This document shows, piece by piece, positions 1-7,174 of a DNA stretch of 12,457 bases. The stretch comes from Holophagae bacterium (GTDB taxonomy: Bacteria; Acidobacteriota; Thermoanaerobaculia; Thermoanaerobaculales; Sulfomarinibacteraceae). Numbering within the stretch: position 1 is the stretch's first letter; each line of letters starts with the position of its first letter. The notes under the pieces are model-generated. The model made no database searches, was not told the DNA's origin, and saw nothing but the letters and a program-made list of their open reading frames with translations. The position numbers and the translations under genes are program-made. The DNA is taken from positions 1-12,457 of the forward strand of contig JAUWTC010000026.1 in NCBI GenBank assembly GCA_030609785.1, given 5' to 3'.

Positions 1-1
1 G

Positions 2-1405
2 ACGCCCGACGCCGTTCGGGCGACCGCGGCACTGGTCCTCCCGAATGAGCCCAGTCGCCTGCGAGCGGCCTGGATTGGATCGGGGGGACCTGCCGAGAGG
101 ACAGCCCTGCCGAAGGCGAAAGAAACCGAGTCAATGCAGATGACGACCGTTTTTGACGAGGGGCCGTTCGGGAGCCGGTTGACGACGCTGCCCAACGGAC
201 TTGTCCTGGGAATTCTGCCGGAAGCCGGCGGCGAGGTCTTCGGCGTACACCTGCTGGTCGCCGACCGCAGCCTTCGCGAGCCCGAGGACCTCCCCGGAGT
301 CGCCGACTTCATGCACCGCCTCCTGCCCGCCGGGACCTCCGTCAGCGGCAGCCGCGAGATCGAACGCCGTCTGGCGCGCGCGGGAATCGAACTCAAGGCC
401 GCGGACTCGGCGATGATCCCCTTCGATGATCGCTACCACGTCCCGGATTTCTCTTACGCCCGCATGGAAGGACCGGCACAGAGCCTCGAACAGAGCCTGG
501 AAATGCTGGCGGAGATGATCCGTCAACCCCAGTGGGACTCCGAAGGACTACAGGCCGCAACGATCAGTCACCAGCAGTCTCGAGCAGCCGGCAATCGAGG
601 CGGCGCGCTGGCGAGCCTCAAGCTCTACACCGCGCTTTTGGGGCCCGACCATCCGCTGGCCCGCCCGGTATCCGGGCCCAAAGGAGAAATGGCGGACGAG
701 GCTCGTGCAGAAGAAATCTGGGGCCACTGGCCGGACGGCTACTTCGCAGCCGATCGCATTATTCTGACGATCGCTTCGCCACTGCCGGTCGAGCAAACCG
801 TCGAAATGGTTGAGGATCTCTTTGGCGGAGGTGAGAGCACGCCGAAACGCGGACCTTACCCCAATGCTCAGTCCACTGAGGTCGAGGCCGGTGAAGGCGA
901 CGCCACCCAGGTGACGATGCTCTGGGGTCGGCGCCTGTCAATTAAGCCTGAGGAGAGAGCTGCATTTCTCGTCGCTGTTAACGCCTTATCCGATCGCATG
1001 GTCGCTGTGGTCCGTGAACAAGAAGGCCTGGCGTACCGTTTGGGCGCCGGAGTGCGCTCTCTTCCGGGCAACGAGCTGCTGCTCTCGGCACGGGTCGGCA
1101 CCCGGCCGGAGAACCAGGATCGGGTTTCGGAGCTGATGCAAGGGATCATCGAGGATCTCACCGCAGAAACCCTGACCCCCGAGGAACTTGTACGGTTTGC
1201 CGCGCGGGATCGCCGCAGCCGAATGCTACGGGGACTATCGGCGGCCTCTCGTGCTTACCGCCTCGGCCGGGCGCTCTTCGAAGGCGAAGGATCCCCGCTG
1301 CTGGTGTCATCAACCGAAAGAGCAGCCGTCACGCCTGAAGAGGTCCAGAACGCCGCAAGGAAGTACCTCAGCCTTGACAACATGACACTGGTTGTTGTGC
1401 GGTAG
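2..1405 (+). CDS. M16 (insulinase-like) peptidase family protein, C-terminal part, 5' end outside window
   Basis: The reading frame is open from base 2 to the TAG at 1403-1405, 467 codons with no start required. An ATG at 134 lies in the same frame but has no Shine-Dalgarno sequence. The residues before it (TPDAVRATAALVLPNEPSRLRAAW) resemble the end of a preceding M16 domain, so I read this as the tail of a two-domain M16 protein. The second domain opens with LPNGLVLGILPEAGG and shows the usual M16 course: an early helix region, EQEGLAYRLGAGV near 1018-1055, and a C-terminal TPEEVQNAARKYLS segment. The zinc motif HxxEH is replaced by DFMHR at 305-319, so this half should be non-catalytic, as in the structural halves of M16 proteases. 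If ATG 134 were the real start, this would be a separate 423-aa inactive subunit. The family call is firm. Fusion versus separate gene is inferred. Confidence 0.82.
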   Translation, partial: TPDAVRATAALVLPNEPSRLRAAWIGSGGPAERTALPKAKETESMQMTTVFDEGPFGSRLTTLPNGLVLGILPEAGGEVFGVHLLVADRSLREPEDLPGVADFMHRLLPAGTSVSGSREIERRLARAGIELKAADSAMIPFDDRYHVPDFSYARMEGPAQSLEQSLEMLAEMIRQPQWDSEGLQAATISHQQSRAAGNRGGALASLKLYTALLGPDHPLARPVSGPKGEMADEARAEEIWGHWPDGYFAADRIILTIASPLPVEQTVEMVEDLFGGGESTPKRGPYPNAQSTEVEAGEGDATQVTMLWGRRLSIKPEERAAFLVAVNALSDRMVAVVREQEGLAYRLGAGVRSLPGNELLLSARVGTRPENQDRVSELMQGIIEDLTAETLTPEELVRFAARDRRSRMLRGLSAASRAYRLGRALFEGEGSPLLVSSTERAAVTPEEVQNAARKYLSLDNMTLVVVR

Positions 1406-1603
1406 GGACATCGCGCACCGTCCGATGACCGGGCCAGGTGAACGTTCAACGTCCAACGTTCAACGTCGAACATCGAAGTTCGCGTTCGGGTTCACTGTTA
1501 GTTTGCACGGAAACGCTCGGGGCCGACGATGTTGATGGTCGTTCATCTTCCCTTGGGCATCGACCGGTGCCACCCCACCCCGGTCAGGCCTCGGGCGCGC
1601 ACT
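1406..1603. other. Intergenic gap between two convergent genes
   Basis: This 198-bp gap separates the 3' ends of the M16-like gene and the GT-C-like gene. It contains most of an inverted repeat pair, annotated separately. I see no oligo-T-tailed intrinsic terminator and no coding signal between the arms. The pair could fold into a large hairpin and serve both converging transcripts, but this is inference. Confidence 0.6.
1434..1484 (+). repeat. Degenerate AACGTTCA-type short-period repeat, left arm of inverted pair
   Basis: The block is built from 7-8 nt units such as AACGTTC and AACGTCC, beginning GGTGAACGTTCAACGTCC. By eye it matches the reverse complement of 1595-1645 at roughly 40 of 51 positions. 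Arrays of this type, often mistranslated as 'NVQRSTFNVQ' peptides, occur in the intergenic DNA of many environmental bacteria. Their function is unknown to me. Confidence 0.75.
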
Positions 1604-1645
1604 TCAAAGTTGAACGTTGGACGTTGAGCGTTGGACGTTCACCCT
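1595..1645 (-). repeat. Degenerate AACGTTCA-type repeat, right arm of inverted pair
   Basis: Read on the minus strand, this arm runs GGGTGAACGTCCAACGCTCA and continues with further AACGTCC/AACGTTC units, mirroring 1434-1484. It overlaps the 3' end of the GT-C-like gene and supplies its last residues (VNVQRSTSNVQL) and its stop codon. The arms are about 110 bp apart. Confidence 0.75.
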
Positions 1646-2932
1646 GTTCCTTCGCCAATCCAACGCCGCCGCCAGAGGCAGGGCCCCGAGGACGACGAGG
1701 GGCATCAGGAAACGGTTACCCCAGTGCGACGTGACCCACTGCGCATACGTCGAATAAAAGAGGAAAATCGCCAGTGAGGTCACGGCGATGTAGACGGCCC
1801 AGCGGCGTTCTCGGAACCACAACAGCGGCAGCAGCAGGAAGGACACGACCGTAACGGGGCTTGTCGGCAGCAGCCCCTTTCCCGGCCGGATGATCTGGTC
1901 GCGAACCCCTCGCCACAGGGGTTCAGTGAAGTCCTCCCGATTCGAGTGCAACTCGATCCCTGCCTCGGTGAAGTGGACGATGCGATCGTACGGGGTGACC
2001 AGAGGGTGGCCGAAGAGGTGCTGGTTCAGGCCCATCCACAGGGCGACCGGAAGCAGGCCCCCAAGCACGAAAGCAGGGATGCTTCGTCGTAAGGGCTTCC
2101 CGAGGAGCAATGGCAACGCGATTGCAGCGAGCGCAAAGGACGGCTTGGCGGTTGTCGCCAAACCGAGGAACACGCCGGCGAGGATGTGCCGTCCGATGCA
2201 AGAGGCCCGGCCGGAAACCCTCTCACGGCTGCAAATCGCGAATGAGGCACAATCTGTGACGCCATAAGTCCTTGAAGTAGAGTGACTACGACTGCGGCCT
2301 TCCGGCGACACATCTCGCACCTCCTGGCGATTTTCGCTTCGCGGGGGATTTTCGGCCGGGCCTCTAGGCGCCCGGTCGTGCGGCAAGATCACCAAGGCGC
2401 CCAGGAGGAGAACCGCCGCGAAGACGTCCGGCGAAAAGTTCCATGCAAAGTGCGGCAGGAACGACAGGGTCGCCGTCAGACAGATCGCAACCGCCGACGG
2501 CCAGGGGCCGGCGACACGCCGAGCAAGCGCGAACATCAGGGCGCACAACAGGAGGAGCTGGAGCAGGTTAAAGACCAGGGCCCCCTGGTCACCGAAAACA
2601 AGAAGGAACGGGAGCGCGGCGAGAGACATCCACAGCGGGTGTTTTGGGACGAGTCGCCCTTGCTGATCAAGGGCCACGTTGGTGTTGTGGGCACGCCACG
2701 GCTGCCAGAGCTGATTCCCGAGGTCGAGGTCACCATCTTCGGCAATGGACCGGGCTGCGGCCACGTAGTATGGGCAATCTCCGCGCAGGTACGGCTTGCC
2801 GTCGTAACCGCTGCCGATGACCGCCAGGAATACGACAGCGGGAACCACCACCGCAACAAGACCGGCGAGGACCCCTCGTGAAACGGTCATGATTGGGCCC
2901 CGGGGCCGACGTTCTTGAACGTCATCATTCAT
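1604..2932 (-). CDS. GT-C-like polytopic membrane protein (putative glycosyltransferase) with in-frame inserted element
   Basis: The 442-residue protein has many hydrophobic segments: about 20-40, 101-119, 120-138, 145-160, 170-184, 248-275, 283-301 and several near 355-425. It has an early polar loop with RGDCPYYVAAARSI, a layout typical of GT-C fold lipid-linked-sugar glycosyltransferases. No diagnostic catalytic motif settles the substrate. The ATG at 2932 overlaps the TGA of the upstream SGNH gene (ATGA, 2929-2932), which fixes the start and implies coupled translation. Two oddities stand out. Residues 190-244 form a polar Arg/Ser-rich stretch in what should be a short loop between two membrane segments; it is encoded exactly by a 165-bp element with terminal inverted repeats. 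The last dozen residues come from the adjacent intergenic repeat, so the original C-terminus was probably replaced. The family is likely, but whether the protein is still functional is uncertain. Confidence 0.7.
   Translation of the reverse strand: MNDDVQERRPRGPIMTVSRGVLAGLVAVVVPAVVFLAVIGSGYDGKPYLRGDCPYYVAAARSIAEDGDLDLGNQLWQPWRAHNTNVALDQQGRLVPKHPLWMSLAALPFLLVFGDQGALVFNLLQLLLLCALMFALARRVAGPWPSAVAICLTATLSFLPHFAWNFSPDVFAAVLLLGALVILPHDRAPRGPAENPPRSENRQEVRDVSPEGRSRSHSTSRTYGVTDCASFAICSRERVSGRASCIGRHILAGVFLGLATTAKPSFALAAIALPLLLGKPLRRSIPAFVLGGLLPVALWMGLNQHLFGHPLVTPYDRIVHFTEAGIELHSNREDFTEPLWRGVRDQIIRPGKGLLPTSPVTVVSFLLLPLLWFRERRWAVYIAVTSLAIFLFYSTYAQWVTSHWGNRFLMPLVVLGALPLAAALDWRRNRVNVQRSTSNVQL
2201..2365. 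mobile_element. 165-bp MITE-like element with terminal inverted repeats, inserted in frame
   Basis: The 17-nt end AGAGGCCCGGCCGGAAA (2201-2217) matches the reverse complement of 2349-2365 at 16 of 17 positions. Similarity between the two halves continues inward more weakly (for example AAATCGC and TGTGACGCC/TGTGTCGCC), so the whole element is an imperfect long palindrome. It is 165 bp, exactly 55 codons, without a stop in the host frame, and it encodes residues 190-244 of the GT-C-like protein. I see no transposase and no convincing target-site duplication. It may be a non-autonomous transposable element or a large REP/BIME-like hairpin. Confidence 0.65.
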
Positions 2933-4302
2933 TCCGTTCCCACTGAAATCGAGGCAGCCGAAGCTGATTCAAGCTCATCGAAGTGAACTTGGTGATTCCC
3001 CCCGTTCAAACCGATGGCCTCCGCGATAAACCGGGCCAACCGCCGATGACCGTCTGCACTGAAGTGACCGTCTTCAGACAAGAAGTTCGAGGTTGAATTC
3101 TCGAAAAGATCTCGGGTATCGAAAAACTCGATGCCGTTCTCGCCGGCAGTTCTGGCCAGAAACCTGCGCAGCTTTCGCTGGGCCTGAGCGTGGACCTCAC
3201 CTCGCTCCCCGCTCGGGACAAACAGGTGGACGAGAATCAGGCGGATTTCTTGCCGACGACAGCGATCGGTCAGGTCTGCAGTTACACGGCGATAGTAACG
3301 GGCAATCGGAGCAAACCGAGCCGGATCCAAAATGGGAACCTCAACCCGACCCGGCCAGAGGCCTCGCGCCCGCAAGGCCGCAGCATTCATCGGCGTCGCG
3401 GCTTCAACCGACCGAGGGACGTTCTTGAGGCTGTGTGGCTCAGTAACCGAAACCTTGGCTGGTCGTGTCGAGGGCTCTCCCTGCGACGTCGTCGTTCGAT
3501 CTGGTTTCGGCGAACTTGCAGGCGCCCGAGATTCGCTACCGCCCTTCTTGTGAAGCCACTTGGTCGCCAGCCGCACTGTACCCAGTTCGAACGCAGCACG
3601 GACCGGCCAGGCCTCTTTCCGTGACTTGAGTTCGTCGACGCGGGCACGTATCTCGTCATAGTCAAAACTCCGGATCTCGGGGATCTTCTCGATCAGTCGC
3701 CCTTGGCGTTTTTTTTCCAGGTCTCGAAAATCATTGAGGAAGGAAAACAGCACGACCGTTCGAGGTCGCAACTGGTTGAGGTAGAGGTTCAGTAAGACCG
3801 TATGCTCGTAGAGGCACTGGCCCTGGCTGGCCATGTTGTAGGCCGCCACCCCGTGCTCGGTCCTCAGAAAATGCGCGACCGTTTCCTCCTCCTCCACCCC
3901 GTGGCCATAAATGAAGGAATCTCCAAGGAGCAGAACACCATGATCCACCAGGTCCGAGGGATTGCGAAAACCGAGGCTATCGGTTTGGTGGCGCCAGAAA
4001 TATCCGTGAGAATAGGCGCGGGTTGAATAATCAGCCCGCATGAATCGCATTTTGGTTCGCCTCTCCTTGACGTACATGCCTCCTGGCAGGGTGTCATACC
4101 TTGAAAAGGCCCAGCTCAGAGCATCACCGCCGAACAGGCTCGGCAGAAGACGCAGTGCGCCTTCGATTCCACCGACTACCGCCACCAAGCCGACCAGAAC
4201 AGCCAGCAGACGATACGTCACCCAACGAACCCACCCACGACGCCGGGGGCGGCCAACCGGTCCTGCAGTTCGGCGGAGGCGGGCATCTGATCGAGCCATC
4301 AT
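2929..4302 (-). CDS. Membrane-anchored SGNH/GDSL-family hydrolase or acyltransferase-like protein
   Basis: With the ATG at 4302 the protein has 457 residues. An Arg-rich N-terminus precedes one transmembrane helix at about 28-48, so the catalytic domain should face outward. Block I is LLLGDSFIYGHGV with the nucleophile Ser at about 129. The FLND segment at about 188-191 fits block III, and EDGHFSADGH at about 410-419 supplies the C-terminal Asp/Glu and His. Related SGNH proteins add or remove acetyl groups on surface glycans. Residues about 250-312 are a Ser/Thr/Pro-rich low-complexity insert that separates the two halves of the domain. The start is not decided by a Shine-Dalgarno: GTG 4314, ATG 4302 and ATG 4299 are all possible. 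Its stop overlaps the ATG of the GT-C-like gene, so the two likely act together in envelope glycan synthesis, though this is inferred from position. Confidence 0.72.
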   Translation of the reverse strand: MMARSDARLRRTAGPVGRPRRRGWVRWVTYRLLAVLVGLVAVVGGIEGALRLLPSLFGGDALSWAFSRYDTLPGGMYVKERRTKMRFMRADYSTRAYSHGYFWRHQTDSLGFRNPSDLVDHGVLLLGDSFIYGHGVEEEETVAHFLRTEHGVAAYNMASQGQCLYEHTVLLNLYLNQLRPRTVVLFSFLNDFRDLEKKRQGRLIEKIPEIRSFDYDEIRARVDELKSRKEAWPVRAAFELGTVRLATKWLHKKGGSESRAPASSPKPDRTTTSQGEPSTRPAKVSVTEPHSLKNVPRSVEAATPMNAAALRARGLWPGRVEVPILDPARFAPIARYYRRVTADLTDRCRRQEIRLILVHLFVPSGERGEVHAQAQRKLRRFLARTAGENGIEFFDTRDLFENSTSNFLSEDGHFSADGHRRLARFIAEAIGLNGGNHQVHFDELESASAASISVGTE

Positions 4303-4399
4303 CCAGGCTGACACGGTAGCAGGTCGAACGACAGGCTTGCGGCCACTCCAATACCCTCAGCAGACAAGGAACACCTATTCGGTCTCTTCGTCCCTCCGC

Positions 4400-4405
4400 T
4401 ATAAT
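4400..4405 (+). promoter_or_regulatory. -10 hexamer for the sulfatase-like gene, predicted leaderless start
   Basis: A perfect TATAAT ends 7 nt before the ATG at 4413 (TATAAT-CCCGCAG-ATG). Transcription would begin at or next to the start codon, and no Shine-Dalgarno exists. The -35 region is weak. The site lies in the divergent gap shared with the SGNH gene. Confidence 0.6.
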
Positions 4406-4412
4406 CCCGCAG

Positions 4413-5810
4413 ATGTTGGCTACCCCCTTCGCGCCATGTTTGAAACGTCTGTCGTTATTCGTCGTGTTGTGCTTCACCGCTGCGTGCTCGGCCGAACCTC
4501 CACCACCGCCCAATATTGTGCTGGTCGTGATTGACGCTCTGCGGGCCGACCATTTGAATCACTACGGCTACCACCGCGACACCGCGAGCGGCATCGACGA
4601 TTTCGTCGCTTCCTCAACCCGGTTCGCAGATTGCAGCGCGCAGGCGCCGTGGACCATCCCCAGCGTGGCATCCTTGTTCACCGGCTTAAACACCGCCCGG
4701 CACCGCACCAATACCTTTGGAGCGGCCCTCCCCACCGAGTTCACGACCGTGGCTGAGAGCTTGCAACAAAACGGCTGGAATACGGCGGCAATCTCATTCA
4801 ATCCGGGTGTACGCCGTGAACTCAACTTTGACCAGGGCTTCGACGCTTTCGATGAGTTTCTCGGGAAAGCGGCTGACTATCCCCACATGGAGGAAATGAT
4901 CAGCCGGACCGCCGACTGGTTCCAAAGCCCACCCCGGCAGCCTTTCTTCCTCTACCTGCATTCGATGAATGTACACGGCCCGTACCGCGTGCCGACAGAG
5001 GCAAGCGAAAAGGTCCTCGGTCGGCCCCCGAGTGAAGAGTTCACGTATTACGGTGACCTCATGAAGGGCATCCTCTCCAATGGACAGCTCGAACTTCGCG
5101 AACAGGTGGGCGACACCTACCTCGAGAGCCTCACCGACAAGTACGACACCGCTGTCCGTTATTCCACAGACCAACTCGCCGAGTTCTTCGCGTTGATGGC
5201 CCAAAACCAGCTCTACGATGATGCACTGATCATCGTGACAGCCGACCACGGGGAAGAACTCTTTGACCACGGTGGATTCAGTCACGGGTGGTCCCTGCAT
5301 AGCGAGTCGCTTCATGTGCCCCTGTTTATCAAGCTCCCCGGACAACGTCAGGGAGGTGTTGTCGAGTCTCGGGTGAACCTGATTGACCTCTTCCCTACTA
5401 TTCTCGAGGTCGCAGGGATCAGGTCAGAGCTCAACCTGGACGGAAGCAGCCTGGTGCCGTTGATCCTGGGAAACGGAGATCCGGATTCTGATCAGGAACG
5501 GGAACGATTGACTCAAACTGACTGGGACAGGCGTTGCGTCGCCCGCGGGATCTCTGCCCGAGGCTTCAGGCTCGTCGAAATCGAGCGCAACTACGAAGGG
5601 CTCAGGAATGTGGTCAGAATGTACGATCTGGCCGGCGACCCGCGGGAGGAAGACGATGTGTCAGCCCAGCACCCGCAGATTGTCCAGGAGCTAAGGCGAG
5701 AACTCCACCGCCGCTTCGACGAATTGGCTCGAGCAGCCGGACCACAACCCGAAAACCGTAAGGGCCAGCTCGATCAAGAACGACTCCGGGCGTTGGGTTA
5801 CGTGGAGTAG
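4413..5810 (+). CDS. Sulfatase-like (alkaline phosphatase superfamily) lipoprotein with Thr at the active-site position
   Basis: The 465-residue protein starts with a signal sequence ending FTAAC|S (Cys25), a non-canonical but plausible lipobox followed by a proline run, so it is probably an outer-surface or periplasmic lipoprotein. The sulfatase fold is clear: NIVLVVIDALRADH (34-47, metal-binding Asp41), APWTIPSVASLFTG (78-91), HSMNVHGPY (183-191), TADHGEELFDHGG (276-288) and the common C-terminus LRALGYVE. Canonical sulfatases have C/S-x-P-S-R, where Cys or Ser becomes formylglycine. Here the first position is Thr81 and Arg is replaced by Val, so a formylglycine sulfatase is unlikely. A phospho- or glycan-transferase/hydrolase using Thr is more plausible. 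It is divergent from the SGNH/GT-C pair and could act on the same surface polymer. The start is supported by the TATAAT 7 nt upstream. Confidence 0.82.
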   Translation: MLATPFAPCLKRLSLFVVLCFTAACSAEPPPPPNIVLVVIDALRADHLNHYGYHRDTASGIDDFVASSTRFADCSAQAPWTIPSVASLFTGLNTARHRTNTFGAALPTEFTTVAESLQQNGWNTAAISFNPGVRRELNFDQGFDAFDEFLGKAADYPHMEEMISRTADWFQSPPRQPFFLYLHSMNVHGPYRVPTEASEKVLGRPPSEEFTYYGDLMKGILSNGQLELREQVGDTYLESLTDKYDTAVRYSTDQLAEFFALMAQNQLYDDALIIVTADHGEELFDHGGFSHGWSLHSESLHVPLFIKLPGQRQGGVVESRVNLIDLFPTILEVAGIRSELNLDGSSLVPLILGNGDPDSDQERERLTQTDWDRRCVARGISARGFRLVEIERNYEGLRNVVRMYDLAGDPREEDDVSAQHPQIVQELRRELHRRFDELARAAGPQPENRKGQLDQERLRALGYVE

Positions 5811-5859
5811 AACAACTTTCGAAAATCGTCTCAAAACTCGGGGAAGTTGGTAGTGGATG

Positions 5860-6873
5860 TCAAAGGGAGTGAGTCAGGACCGGACCATCGACCCACACAC
5901 TCAGGCCCCAACGCCGGATAATCGCGCCGGCGCCCTGGGAGACACCCGGGATCCACAGGGTCTGTCCTGAGCGATCAGCTTCTCGCGCAAGCGCCTCGAC
6001 GACCACCGCCCCGGGAGAACCCTCACGGTCGAGATCGGACGACGGGATGCCTTCAACCCGGATGATGTCGGTTGTCGTCTGTCCGAGGTCGTTCCGTGTG
6101 CTGACCGCCTCCGCCGCCAAGGCCTCACCTTCGGGCGCTTCCAACCCCCACGGACACGCCAGGTCTGACGGATCGAGGCTCCATTCAGCGACAATCCTCC
6201 CGGAGGGCCAATGAGCGACCGGCCATTTTCGACTTTCAAACCCGGGTGTTTCGACCCCGGCGGCCGGCCCAAAATTCAACTCTCCAAAAACCAGAAGATC
6301 GACATCACCTGCCCACGGAGGTCTGCCGTCCAGGCATTCCCAGGCCTTCTCGATCTCAGCCCGGTTCAATCCGGTCAACGTCAGCGCCGGGCCCGGACCA
6401 ATGACCGCGGGTTGCTCAAGGGCTACTGCCAACGCCGTCAGCGCCTCAAGACAGCCCCGAAGGCCGACCATGGCTTCCCACAGCCTTTGAGGCTGCAGGC
6501 TTACGCTCAGGCGGTCTCTGCTTCGCCCCAGTTCCGAAACGGCCACAGGATCACCGATCCACAGAGGCAACGCAGAGGCCTCGTCGGCGGCACGACAGGC
6601 CGCAGAAACACATATCAGGGAGGGCGGCAGCAGCACACCGCCTCCGATCGACCACCTCGCGGCCGCTACAAGGTCCTCATCGTCCAGAGCAACCGCGATG
6701 CAGGCCCTGCGCTCGGCCAGGGACAACCGAGACGTGGCGTCCTGCCACAGCCCGTTCTTGTCCAGGTAGACCATGGCCGCCGGCGCCGGGACACCTTCGC
6801 CGAGGGCCCGCTCAATCACCAGTCGAAAGGGTTCGGAAACGGCGGAGGGGGGCGTCTCACCCAGCCATTGCAT
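5860..6873 (-). CDS. Uncharacterised 337-aa protein at the end of the surE operon
   Basis: I do not recognise a family. The protein is soluble-looking, with no signal peptide or membrane helix, and is rich in Ala, Leu, Gly and Trp. It has no Cys cluster, P-loop, Rossmann GxGxxG or metal motif that I can identify. Local features are a PPWAGDVDLLVFGELNFGP stretch near the middle and a SQGAGAIIRRWGLSVWVDG segment near the C-terminus. The ATG at 6873 follows the acyP TGA by one nucleotide (TGAGATG), and an AGGA lies 6 nt upstream, so start and co-translation are well supported. Position after surE, pcm, YqaA-like and acyP suggests a role in the same housekeeping or stress process, but that is guilt by association. 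The long plus-strand ORF opposite it (6211-6885) looks like an antisense shadow. Confidence 0.75.
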   Translation of the reverse strand: MQWLGETPPSAVSEPFRLVIERALGEGVPAPAAMVYLDKNGLWQDATSRLSLAERRACIAVALDDEDLVAAARWSIGGGVLLPPSLICVSAACRAADEASALPLWIGDPVAVSELGRSRDRLSVSLQPQRLWEAMVGLRGCLEALTALAVALEQPAVIGPGPALTLTGLNRAEIEKAWECLDGRPPWAGDVDLLVFGELNFGPAAGVETPGFESRKWPVAHWPSGRIVAEWSLDPSDLACPWGLEAPEGEALAAEAVSTRNDLGQTTTDIIRVEGIPSSDLDREGSPGAVVVEALAREADRSGQTLWIPGVSQGAGAIIRRWGLSVWVDGPVLTHSL

Positions 6874-6874
6874 C

Positions 6875-7174
6875 TCAGATCCTGATCGAGAACCGGCCGT
6901 CCGGGGCTACGGATTCCGGCGGCGGTTCCCGGAGAACAGCATCGACCTGGGACCAGCGAGGCCCCTGACCAAGGGCGGTGCTCAAGGCGTCGAGCTGAAC
7001 CTCCGAACCCCACGCGGCAACTTCGACACTGCCGTCCTCCCTATTACGAACCCATCCCCGAATCCCAAGTTCTTCGGCCGTCCTCCAAACGAAATGCCGA
7101 AAGCCGACACCCTGGACCCGGCCGCGAATCAGAAAGAGGCGTGACGACGGCTCGTCATTCACCGGCCGACCCAT
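6875..7174 (-). CDS. acyP: Acylphosphatase
   Basis: The 99-residue protein is a full-length acylphosphatase. It hydrolyses carboxyl-phosphate bonds such as acetyl phosphate or 1,3-bisphosphoglycerate in the cytoplasm. The signature RLFLIRGRVQGVGFRHFVW is present with the phosphate-binding loop and catalytic Arg26, followed by GWVRN containing catalytic Asn44, and a C-terminal GRFSIRI strand. The ATG at 7174 overlaps the end of the YqaA-like gene by 20 nt. A GTG at 7162 is an alternative start with a shorter overlap, but ATG has a short CAGG upstream. It ends one nucleotide before the unknown gene. Membership in the surE-pcm string fits a metabolite-repair role. Confidence 0.93.
   Translation of the reverse strand: MGRPVNDEPSSRLFLIRGRVQGVGFRHFVWRTAEELGIRGWVRNREDGSVEVAAWGSEVQLDALSTALGQGPRWSQVDAVLREPPPESVAPDGRFSIRI

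Noticed and set aside
2366..2400. Target-site duplication next to the 165-bp element
   Set aside because: Comparison of the flanks at 2190-2200 and 2366-2380 shows no convincing direct repeat.
2282..2881. 199-codon plus-strand ORF opposite the GT-C-like gene
   Set aside because: It is highly charged with no domain and antisense to a frame with clear membrane helices.
4794..5345. 183-codon minus-strand ORF opposite the sulfatase-like gene
   Set aside because: It is antisense to conserved sulfatase-fold motifs and has no independent support.
5813..5850. Possible terminator hairpin CAACTT/AAGTTG after the sulfatase-like gene
   Set aside because: It has only 6 bp with a loop of about 24 nt and no U-tract.
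6211..6885. 224-codon plus-strand ORF opposite the unknown operon gene
   Set aside because: The Arg/Gln/Pro-rich composition lacks any domain, while the minus-strand frame has tight operon spacing and a Shine-Dalgarno.
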